From NCBI GenBank assembly GCA_964036275.1, contig CAXIWQ010000075.1, forward strand, positions 62,001 through 126,000: a DNA stretch of 64,000 nt, read 5' to 3'. Within the stretch, counting starts at the first letter, position 1. Each line of letters opens with the position of its first letter. The notes under the pieces are model-generated. The model did no database searches. It was given only the letters and a program-made list of their open reading frames with translations, and was not told where the DNA came from. Both the position numbers and the translations under genes were made by a program. Positions 53,004 to 58,563 of this stretch are shown piece after piece. This stretch comes from Litoditis marina (Eukaryota > Nematoda > Chromadorea > Rhabditida > Rhabditidae).

Positions 53004-53133
53004 GTCGTATTAGGTTTTTGTAGCTGGGAGCAACATATTTGATAGCCGTATGAACTGTTCTCTGTAGCTGCAAGGCAAAGAGTCGATAACCGCGTTAATT
53101 CGTATTTTGTGGCTGTGCGCCACAGAATATAAA
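53004..53133. repeat. Representative 130-bp monomer with three ~43-bp subunits
   Basis: This is the last full monomer before the retrotransposon and is close to consensus. It divides into three related parts, each with a T-run followed by GTAGCTG or GTGGCTG: subunit A (motif at 53020), subunit B (53064) and subunit C (53109). Motif spacings are 44, 45 and then 41 bp to the next monomer, which sum to 130. A and C align without gaps over 37 positions with about 28 matches. B aligns with A using two 1-nt gaps and shares GTAGCTG, GCAA, AGA, GATA and CCG. This points to a ~43-bp ancestral repeat that tripled, after which the 130-bp trimer became the unit of amplification. Confidence 0.85.
53108..53124. 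repeat. Inverted repeat (dyad) in subunit C, representative copy
   Basis: TGTGGC (53108-53113) and GCCACA (53119-53124) are perfect reverse complements around a 5-nt loop TGTGC. Allowing one T/G mismatch, the arms extend to 11 bp. Nearly every monomer carries this dyad or a paired variant. At 36788-36812 the arms pair without any mismatch over at least 10 bp. It could form a hairpin in RNA or a cruciform in DNA, or be a palindromic protein-binding site. Which of these applies cannot be told from sequence. Confidence 0.75.
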
Positions 53134-53135
53134 GT
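53131..53135. repeat. Target-site duplication, left copy (AAAGT)
   Basis: AAAGT directly precedes the 5' LTR and is repeated directly after the 3' LTR. Removing the element and one copy restores the normal monomer junction ATATAAAGTCGTATTAGG. Five base pairs is a usual duplication size for Ty3/gypsy integrases. Confidence 0.97.
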
Positions 53136-53140
53136 TGTTG

Positions 53141-53164
53141 GATACGTGCGCCTTGGCACGTATC
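53141..53164 (+). repeat. 9-bp inverted repeat near the LTR start
   Basis: GATACGTGC (53141-53149) and GCACGTATC (53156-53164) are perfect reverse complements with a 6-nt loop. The 3' LTR copy has a 7-nt loop because of one added T, so the only LTR indel falls in the loop. This may be a protein-binding palindrome; CACGT-type cores are common in bHLH sites, but that is speculative. Confidence 0.7.
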
Positions 53165-53313
53165 ATCTTCTGCATTCATTGGCTAATATCATTAGCATAC
53201 ACGTGGCATTCTATACTTCTGTTCTCTATCGCATTAGCATTTCCTCACGCCTGTTTACGTGTGTTAATACCTGTCTGCCTACGTGTTAGAAACAGTCTAG
53301 TTTATCGTCTGGT

Positions 53314-53333
53314 TACTGAGCGCCTGCTCAGTA
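53314..53333 (+). repeat. 8-bp inverted repeat in the LTR
   Basis: TACTGAGC and GCTCAGTA are perfect reverse complements around a GCCT loop. It lies about 50 bp upstream of the TATA-like run, so probably in U3. Confidence 0.65.
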
Positions 53334-53384
53334 CTTCTCTCTCTCTCGCGCTGTTACCAGGTATCAAGGTTATATTGTATCGTC

Positions 53385-53393
53385 TTTATATAT
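53385..53393 (+). promoter_or_regulatory. TATA-like element of the 5' LTR
   Basis: TTTATATAT is the best TATA-box candidate in the LTR and is repeated at 58444-58452 in the 3' LTR. It lies only 4 nt before AATAAA, so if it is the promoter the poly(A) signal would sit in U3 just upstream of R. This arrangement is known in some retroelements but is unproven here. Confidence 0.45.
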
Positions 53394-53397
53394 CATT

Positions 53398-53403
53398 AAT
53401 AAA
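53398..53403 (+). promoter_or_regulatory. Poly(A) signal AATAAA in the LTR
   Basis: Canonical AATAAA. The copy that would act in 3' end formation is at 58457-58462 in the 3' LTR. Confidence 0.6.
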
Positions 53404-53467
53404 CCTAGTTAATTAGTGTTTTGTTGTGCTATACCAAAAGGCTAACGTATCGCCTTAAATACCTATC

Positions 53468-53498
53468 GTTGTGACTTCGTGAGTACGAAGGTTACAAC
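53468..53498 (+). repeat. Imperfect inverted repeat at the LTR 3' end
   Basis: GTTGTGACTTCGT and ACGAAGGTTACAAC pair with a small internal mismatch around a GAGT loop, ending one base before the LTR terminus. It lies in U5 and could be an RNA hairpin next to the primer-binding site. Confidence 0.55.
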
Positions 53499-53503
53499 AT
53501 AAT

Positions 53504-53520
53504 TGGCGATCAGGATAGGC
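53504..53520 (+). promoter_or_regulatory. Primer-binding site for minus-strand synthesis
   Basis: TGGCGATCAGGATAGGC starts 4 nt after the 5' LTR. The TGG start is expected for pairing with the CCA end of a tRNA primer. I cannot name the tRNA with confidence; it should end in ...GATCGCCA. Confidence 0.75.
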
Positions 53521-53538
53521 AAACTGTTGTTGTTGCAT

Positions 53539-53560
53539 TTACTGGTAAGTTACTGGTAAG
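53539..53560 (+). repeat. Tandem 11-bp repeat carrying two splice-donor-like sites
   Basis: TTACTGGTAAG occurs twice in a row. Each copy is followed by T or TT and so reads CTG|GTAAGT or CTG|GTAAGTT, a strong match to the metazoan 5' splice consensus. Position just downstream of the primer-binding site is where retroviral leaders carry their major donor. No matching acceptor or spliced ORF is evident. Confidence 0.5.
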
Positions 53561-53610
53561 TTCGGAGTTCCTGGAACACTCAACTGTTGTATAGTTGTAC
53601 TGTGTACAAT

Positions 53611-53700
53611 CGATTCGGAGACCCTCACAGGTCAATACAACAATTCGGAGACCCTCACAGGTCAATTCAACAATTCGGAGACCCTCACAGGTCAACACAG
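53611..53700 (+). repeat. 30-bp minisatellite, three copies, in the retroelement leader
   Basis: Three exact-length 30-bp units start at 53611, 53641 and 53671, sharing ATTCGGAGACCCTCACAGGT plus CAA. They vary only at a few end positions. The unit is a multiple of three and encodes LTCEGLRIV-type repeats on the minus strand, but nothing indicates it is translated. It could be a packaging or structural element of the leader RNA, or a replication-slippage product. Confidence 0.85.
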
Positions 53701-53802
53701 GAGTGTTCTGTCTTTACCTTTACCTTTGCGAAGTTGTCTGACGTTGCTAACGTCACATAGACACTGTCGCCGATCTGCCAAAGGGCAACCGAGTGAATTC
53801 TT

Positions 53803-53905
53803 GGGTTGAAAGCTATTTTCCTAGGGGAAGTGCTGCCCAAATTTTCATTTTCGGGTTGAATTATTGGCAGAATACAGGAGAAGTGCTGCCCAAATTTTCA
53901 TTTGG
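53803..53905 (+). repeat. ~50-53-bp tandem duplication just before gag
   Basis: GGGTTGAA at 53803 and 53853, and a 24-nt identical core (GAAGTGCTGCCCAAATTTTC plus ATTT) at 53827 and 53880, mark two diverged tandem copies. The second copy runs to within about 20 bp of the gag start codon. Neither contains an ATG. Confidence 0.75.
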
Positions 53906-53926
53906 AACAAACACGCACTGAACAAC

Positions 53927-56900
53927 ATGGAAGGACAACAACAACAGGACACGAACATGCAGAATATGCTCATGGAATTGTTGAAAGGTCAACAAGAGCA
54001 ATTCAAGCTACAGGAAGAGAGGATGAGACAAATGGATTTGCAAATGAAATTGTTGATGGAAAACAAGACAAATCCGGACACAGGAAGCAGCGCAGCATCG
54101 ATCTCAATCTCGAGCACTAGATTACTGAATGATCTGAGTGGGAGATTATCGACCTTCGTGTTTGATTGTGAGAATAATCAAACATTCTCACGTTGGTTCG
54201 ATCGTTTTGGTGATGTGTTTACCATTGATGGTGCTCTGTTGGACGATAAAGCAAAGGTTCGATTGCTTGTGGGAAAACTGTCAAACGAAGTGTTTGATCG
54301 CTACACAAATCAGATTCTACCGAAAACCACGACGGACATTGACTTCGCGGACACCGTACGCATTTTGAAGGAAATGTTCGACCCCAAGATATCGCTGTTC
54401 ACTTCGAGATACCAGTGCCTGAAATTGGAAAAGAAGGAGTCAGAGGACTATATGGAGTACACTGGACGTGTAAATGAACAGTGTGAGAAGGCCAATTTCC
54501 AAGACTTGGACAATGAAGGACTGAAAGCTCTCTTGTGGGTTTATGGGTTGAAGTCTAGCAGAGATGCAGATCTGAGGCAGAGGCTTCTTCTGTATTTGGA
54601 CAGGATGAATGCTGATAAGAAGACTGTCACCATTCACGACATGTACAAGGAATGTGACATGTGGCTGAACATCAAGCGTGAAGCCAAGTTGGTGGAAACT
54701 GGTTCACGAGAAGTGAATGAGGTGAAAACACAGTCTAGACCACCCCGCAATCGAGAAGCAGTCAAGTCTGAATGTTGGAATTGTGGTAATGCTGGCCACA
54801 GATCGAACACATGTCAGAAGTCAAAGTGGACTTGCAAGAAGTGCAAATCGAAAGGTCACAAGGAACAGTACTGTGACAAGATTGCCGCATTCAAAAACGG
54901 ACGGACACCGTCTAAGCCGAGAAGACAAAACAACCAGTTAGTCATTATTGGCAAAACGGAGGTTTCGAGTGCAGATGTGCAAGCTGTACGGAAGTACATG
55001 GAAGTCAAGATCAATGGTTACCCAGTGGAGTTTCAGTTGGATACTGGCTCAGACATCACATTGATGAATGTGGATGCATGGAAAAGGATGGGTGAACCAA
55101 AGTTGGAAGCCGCTGACATCACTGTGTGCAGTGCAAGTGGAAACAGGATGGAAATTGTTGGCAAGCTGAAATGCGATTTTGAGATTGGTGGATTGACTGG
55201 AAGTGGTCATGCCTACATTTCAGCCGGAGCAAGCCTGTTTGGTCTTGATTGGATTCAGAAGAATGAATCAATGACTCATCACCTGGAAATGATGATTGTG
55301 AGCAAGGTGGATAAAACGGATAGCTCTCTCGTTGAAGAACTGAAAACGCGGTTTTCATCTGTCTTCGAAGAAGGTTTAGGTCGCTGCACTAAGGAGAAAG
55401 CAGTGTTGAAGTTGTTACCGGACGCAACACCTACCTTCCGAGCAAAGCGACCCGTACCACATGCAGCTGCGGAGACTGTTGACAGGGAGTTGGATCGATT
55501 GATTGGCATGGATGTCATCGAGGCTGTTAATCATAGTGATTGGGCTGCTCCTATTGTCACTGTCAAGAAAGCCAACGGGAAAATTCGAGTTTGTGCTGAT
55601 TTTTCCACTGGGCTAAACAAGGCACTGGAGGATTGTGAGTACCCACTGCCTATTCCGGAGGATATATTCGCATCACTGAATGGAGGAACAGTGTTCTCTC
55701 AGATCGATTTCTCAGATGCGTATCTTCAAGTTGAACTGTCGGAAGAATCGAAACCACTCGTGGTTGTGAACACACACCGAGGCTTGTTTCGATACAAAAG
55801 ATTGCCATTTGGAATCAAGACTGCCCCAGCAATTTTCCAACAACTCATGAACAAGATGTGTTCTGGGTTACGGGGAGTAACAAGTTATCTGGATGATGTG
55901 ATTGTAGTTGGGAAAACTATGGAAGAACACAAGAGCAACTTGGTTGCTTTATTCGAACGAGTCGAGGAATATGGATTTCGAGTGCGCTATGAGAAATGCT
56001 CATTTGCCAAGTCAGAAATACCATTTCTAGGAATCATTGTCGACAGAAATGGTCGTAGACCAAATCCAGATAAGATTCAAGTGATCAAGAACATGGAGGC
56101 GCCAAAGACGGAAAGTCAGCTCAGAGCTTTCTTAGGTATGATTACCTACTATGGAAACTTTGTCCCACAGATGAAGTCACTTCGAGGTCCATTGGATCAG
56201 TTGATGATCAAAGATGTGAAGTGGAAGTGGGAGAAGGAGCAACAGGAGGCCTTCATGAAACTCAAAGCTGTTTTGAGTAGCGACATGAATCTGACCCATT
56301 ATGATCCGCAACAAGAGATAGTGGTGGCTGCAGATGCTTGTGAATACGGCATAGGTGCAGTGATCTCGCACAGATTCAAGGATGGTTCCGAAAAACCAAT
56401 CTGTCATGCAGCTAGATCACTGACCGCAGCAGAGAAGAACTATTCTCAGATTGAAAAGGAAGGATTGGGACTGATTTTTGCTGTGAAAAAGTTTCACAAG
56501 TACGTGTTTGGCAGAAAGTTCAGACTGCTAACGGATCACAAGCCTTTACTAGCCATTTTCGGTAGTAAGAAAGGAGTTCCTGTCCATTCAGCGAACAGAT
56601 TGATGCGTTGGGCAACAATCTTGCTTGGATACGATTTTGTGATTGAATACATCAATACAAATGATTTCGGTCAAGCCGACGGGCTGTCTCGCATGATTCA
56701 GAGATATCCAATGACAGAAGAAGATACCGTGGTTGCATCTGTAGAGCGTGATGTACAAGCGATGTACAGTGATCACATACGGAAACTGCCGGTGACATCA
56801 GAAGATGTACGAGTCAGTACGCTACGCGACCCTGTCTTGAGGAAAGTCATCAAAGCCGTCAAACAGAACAAGTGGCCAGAAACCACTTCGACCGAACTTC

Positions 56901-58108
56901 AGCAGTACAAGCTTCGGAACACTACATTGTCAGTAGTTCAGGACTGTCTCATGGCCGAGGACAGAGTGGTAGTCCCAACCGAGCTTCGTACAAGAGTGCT
57001 GAAAGAACTTCACATTGGACACCCTGGAATAAGTCGGATGAAAAGTCTAGCGCGCAGTCTAGTGTACTGGCCTGACTTGACTACTGATATTGAGGAAATC
57101 GTGAAGAAGTGTGGAGACTGTCAGATGCATGGCAAATCATTGAATAAGGTTCCGCTTCAAACCTGGCCAGCACCGGAAAGAGTTTGGCAGCGGATACACA
57201 TCGATTTCGCAGGACCTATGGATGGAGTTTTCTACTTTGTTGTAGTAGATGCTCTAAGCAAATGGCCAGAAATCTTCATCATGAAGAACATCACTGCAAG
57301 GAAAACTGTGGAACAGTTGACGAGTCTGTTTGCGAGGTTTGGAATGCCGGAAACCATTGTAAGTGACAATGGAACGCAATTCACTTCGGAAGAGTTCAAG
57401 GTTATGTGCGAAGCAAATGGCATTGTACATGCCAGAACTGCGCCATACCACCCTCAATCAAATGGACAAGCTGAACGATTTGTGGACACTTTGAAGAGGA
57501 CTTTGAGAAAGCTCAAAGGAGAAAGAGTAGCAACGGAGAGTATGTTGAATACATTTCTGTTGAGCTACAGATCTACACCCAGTAGACTACTGGAGGACAG
57601 ATCTCCCGCGGAAGTGTTTCTTGGACGGAAGTTGAGAACACCTCTGACCCTTCTGATTCCTCGAGCCGTCGAACAACCTGCTAGAACGGACACACAAATC
57701 GATATGGAGCGTCAATTTGACCGTAAGAACGGTGCAAAGATGCGAACGTTCAAGGAAGGAGAGTCAGTTATGGTTAAAGTTTACCGTAATCTGAACTGGA
57801 CCTGGGACCGCGGAGAAGTAATTGAACAGATCGGAGCTGTTAATTACAAAGTACGAGTCGGAGAGAAGTGTATGATGCGTCATGCAAATCAAATGAAATC
57901 TGTGGACAGTGAGGCTGAAACGTCATTGGACGGTGAAGCTAAATGGATGAATGTCATGCTTGACACTTTCGAGGTTGAAACAGAGCTGGATCAACAACAA
58001 CTCCAAGAAGAAGAACAACAAGTCCATGAAGAGCCCGATGTCGTGACCGCACCGAGAAGATCAACCAGAACCCGTCGCGCCGTGGTTCGCTGGAGTCCAG
58101 GCCATTGA
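53927..58108 (+). CDS. Gag-Pol polyprotein of a Ty3/gypsy retrotransposon
   Basis: One uninterrupted ORF of 1,393 codons encodes both Gag and Pol with no frameshift. I start it at the first in-frame ATG (AACAACATGG, good Kozak context); the frame is open 34 codons further up but holds no ATG. Domains in order: a Q/M-rich, probably coiled N-terminus (about 4-50); a Gag core (65-250); two CCHC zinc knuckles (C283-C286-H291-C296 and C303-C306-H311-C316); an aspartic protease with DTGS at 372-375; reverse transcriptase (about 500-690) with D594 and YLDD at 654-657; RNase H (about 795-920) with D803, E845, D870 and D918; an integrase zinc domain (H1029, H1032, C1062, C1065); an integrase core with D1093, D1147 and E1183 in D,D(35)E spacing; a C-terminal domain (about 1275-1325); and an acidic/Q-rich tail ending in a basic patch. 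There is no chromodomain and no env. The integrase H-x2-H spacing and Gag resemble K02A2.6-like invertebrate elements from memory. All catalytic residues are present. Confidence 0.96.
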   Translation: MEGQQQQDTNMQNMLMELLKGQQEQFKLQEERMRQMDLQMKLLMENKTNPDTGSSAASISISSTRLLNDLSGRLSTFVFDCENNQTFSRWFDRFGDVFTIDGALLDDKAKVRLLVGKLSNEVFDRYTNQILPKTTTDIDFADTVRILKEMFDPKISLFTSRYQCLKLEKKESEDYMEYTGRVNEQCEKANFQDLDNEGLKALLWVYGLKSSRDADLRQRLLLYLDRMNADKKTVTIHDMYKECDMWLNIKREAKLVETGSREVNEVKTQSRPPRNREAVKSECWNCGNAGHRSNTCQKSKWTCKKCKSKGHKEQYCDKIAAFKNGRTPSKPRRQNNQLVIIGKTEVSSADVQAVRKYMEVKINGYPVEFQLDTGSDITLMNVDAWKRMGEPKLEAADITVCSASGNRMEIVGKLKCDFEIGGLTGSGHAYISAGASLFGLDWIQKNESMTHHLEMMIVSKVDKTDSSLVEELKTRFSSVFEEGLGRCTKEKAVLKLLPDATPTFRAKRPVPHAAAETVDRELDRLIGMDVIEAVNHSDWAAPIVTVKKANGKIRVCADFSTGLNKALEDCEYPLPIPEDIFASLNGGTVFSQIDFSDAYLQVELSEESKPLVVVNTHRGLFRYKRLPFGIKTAPAIFQQLMNKMCSGLRGVTSYLDDVIVVGKTMEEHKSNLVALFERVEEYGFRVRYEKCSFAKSEIPFLGIIVDRNGRRPNPDKIQVIKNMEAPKTESQLRAFLGMITYYGNFVPQMKSLRGPLDQLMIKDVKWKWEKEQQEAFMKLKAVLSSDMNLTHYDPQQEIVVAADACEYGIGAVISHRFKDGSEKPICHAARSLTAAEKNYSQIEKEGLGLIFAVKKFHKYVFGRKFRLLTDHKPLLAIFGSKKGVPVHSANRLMRWATILLGYDFVIEYINTNDFGQADGLSRMIQRYPMTEEDTVVASVERDVQAMYSDHIRKLPVTSEDVRVSTLRDPVLRKVIKAVKQNKWPETTSTELQQYKLRNTTLSVVQDCLMAEDRVVVPTELRTRVLKELHIGHPGISRMKSLARSLVYWPDLTTDIEEIVKKCGDCQMHGKSLNKVPLQTWPAPERVWQRIHIDFAGPMDGVFYFVVVDALSKWPEIFIMKNITARKTVEQLTSLFARFGMPETIVSDNGTQFTSEEFKVMCEANGIVHARTAPYHPQSNGQAERFVDTLKRTLRKLKGERVATESMLNTFLLSYRSTPSRLLEDRSPAEVFLGRKLRTPLTLLIPRAVEQPARTDTQIDMERQFDRKNGAKMRTFKEGESVMVKVYRNLNWTWDRGEVIEQIGAVNYKVRVGEKCMMRHANQMKSVDSEAETSLDGEAKWMNVMLDTFEVETELDQQQLQEEEQQVHEEPDVVTAPRRSTRTRRAVVRWSPGH

Positions 58109-58182
58109 ACAACTAAGAGTAGACTACGATTTCTTTCTTCGTGACTCTAGTTATTTTTTTTTCAACCCCCATTTCATTTCTC

Positions 58183-58193
58183 AAAAGGGGAGG
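58183..58193 (+). promoter_or_regulatory. Polypurine tract (plus-strand primer)
   Basis: AAAAGGGGAGG ends directly at the 3' LTR, as expected for the RNase H-resistant primer of plus-strand DNA synthesis. The 74 bp between the gag-pol stop codon and this tract hold a T9 run and a C5 run, but no ORF. Confidence 0.92.
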
Positions 58194-58558
58194 TGTTGGA
58201 TACGTGCGCCTTTGGCACGTATCATCTTCTGCATTCATTGGCTAATATCATTAGCATACACGTGGCATTCTATACTTCTGTTCTCTATCGCATTAGCATT
58301 TCCTCACGCATGTTTACGTGTGTTAATACCTGTCTGCCTACGTGTTAGAAACAGTCTAGTTTATCGTCTGGTTACTGAGCGCCTGCTCAGTACTTCTCTC
58401 TCTCTCGCGCTGTTACCAGGTATCAAGGTTATATTGTATCGTCTTTATATATCATTAATAAACCTAGTTAATTAGTGTTTTGTTGTGCTATACCAAAAGG
58501 CTAACGTATCGCCTTAAATACCTATCGTTGTGACTTCGTGAGTACGAAGGTTACAACA
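58194..58558 (+). repeat. 3' LTR
   Basis: 365 bp, identical to the 5' LTR apart from one substitution (A at 58310) and one extra T near 58211. TATA-like sequence at 58444-58452 and AATAAA at 58457-58462. It should direct 3' end formation of the element's RNA. Confidence 0.96.
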
Positions 58559-58563
58559 AAAGT
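58559..58563. repeat. Target-site duplication, right copy (AAAGT)
   Basis: Second copy of AAAGT, continuing into CGTATTAGG of the interrupted satellite monomer, so the array register is preserved across the insertion. Confidence 0.97.

Larger units (their letters stand above)
1..53135. repeat. 130-bp tandem satellite array, left part
   Basis: Continuous head-to-tail tandem repeats with a 130-bp period fill this whole stretch, with no unique sequence and no inverted block that I could see. Each monomer carries recognisable landmarks in the same order: GTATTAGG, a T5 run, GTAGCTGGGAGCAAC, TTGATAGCCGTAT, a T6 run, GTAGCTGCAAGGC, GATAACCGCGTTAAT, then TTGTGGCTGTGCGCCACAGAAT. The consensus is about 42% GC by my count. 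Monomers differ by point changes and small indels and fall into named variants that recur in fixed order, which is the basis of the higher-order repeats listed below. The array runs off the left end of the window. It contains no rRNA, tRNA or protein gene that I can support. A centromeric or heterochromatic location is inference only. Confidence 0.97.
50539..53135. repeat. Satellite segment duplicated from the 33.7-35.4-kb region, then tetramer-type monomers
   Basis: From 50539 to about 52405 the order of variants and several rare lesions match 33722-35440 at an offset of 16,965 bp, including the 4-nt deletion GTGCGCAGAAT at 51432. At about 52498 a monomer has GG in place of TTTTTGT. The segment ends at the retrotransposon target site. 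Confidence 0.65.
53136..53499 (+). repeat. 5' LTR
   Basis: Begins TGTTGGATACG and ends GGTTACAACA, giving short terminal inverted bases TGTTG/CAACA. It holds a (CT)n tract near 53336-53346, a TATA-like run, an AATAAA signal and three inverted repeats. It should provide the promoter for the element's RNA. The boundaries of U3, R and U5 are not fixed by sequence. Confidence 0.96.
53136..58558 (+). mobile_element. Full-length Ty3/gypsy-type LTR retrotransposon
   Basis: A 5,423-bp element bounded by TG...CA direct LTRs (364 and 365 bp) and by the 5-bp duplication AAAGT. In order it has the 5' LTR, a primer-binding site, a 5' leader of about 400 bp, one gag-pol ORF, a polypurine tract and the 3' LTR. 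The domain order protease, RT, RNase H, integrase is diagnostic of Ty3/gypsy rather than Ty1/copia. No env-like ORF follows pol. The two LTRs differ by one substitution (C at 53251, A at 58310) and one extra T in the 3' LTR near 58211, so the insertion is recent. All coding motifs are intact, so the element may be autonomous; activity itself cannot be judged from sequence. Confidence 0.97.

Noticed and set aside
1..53135. CRISPR array
   Set aside because: Repeats are contiguous 130-bp units without alternating unique spacers, and there are no cas genes; the context is eukaryotic.
1..53135. Telomeric repeat because each monomer has TTAGG
   Set aside because: TTAGG occurs once per 130 bp and is never in tandem; no TTAGGC or TTAGGG runs were seen.
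1..53135. CENP-B box
   Set aside because: ATTCG occurs in the monomer, but the required CGGG half with correct spacing is absent. A centromere function cannot be claimed from motifs.
53510..53698. Minus-strand ORF with three LTCEGLRIV-like peptide repeats
   Set aside because: It is just the 30-bp leader repeat read in reverse; 30 is divisible by three, so repetition in protein is automatic.
53864..53926. Upstream extension of gag-pol to a TTG at 53864
   Set aside because: A TTG start is not expected in a eukaryotic element. The ATG at 53927 has A at -3 and G at +4, and the upstream stretch is part of a noncoding duplication.
58109..58193. env-like third ORF, which would make the element an errantivirus-type retrovirus
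   Set aside because: Only 85 bp separate the pol stop codon from the 3' LTR, filled by T and C runs and the polypurine tract.
58212..58475. 87-codon hydrophobic ORF in the 3' LTR
   Set aside because: It has no ATG start (TTG only) and its opening is frameshifted in the 5' LTR by the 1-nt indel. It overlaps TATA and poly(A) signals, so it is chance.
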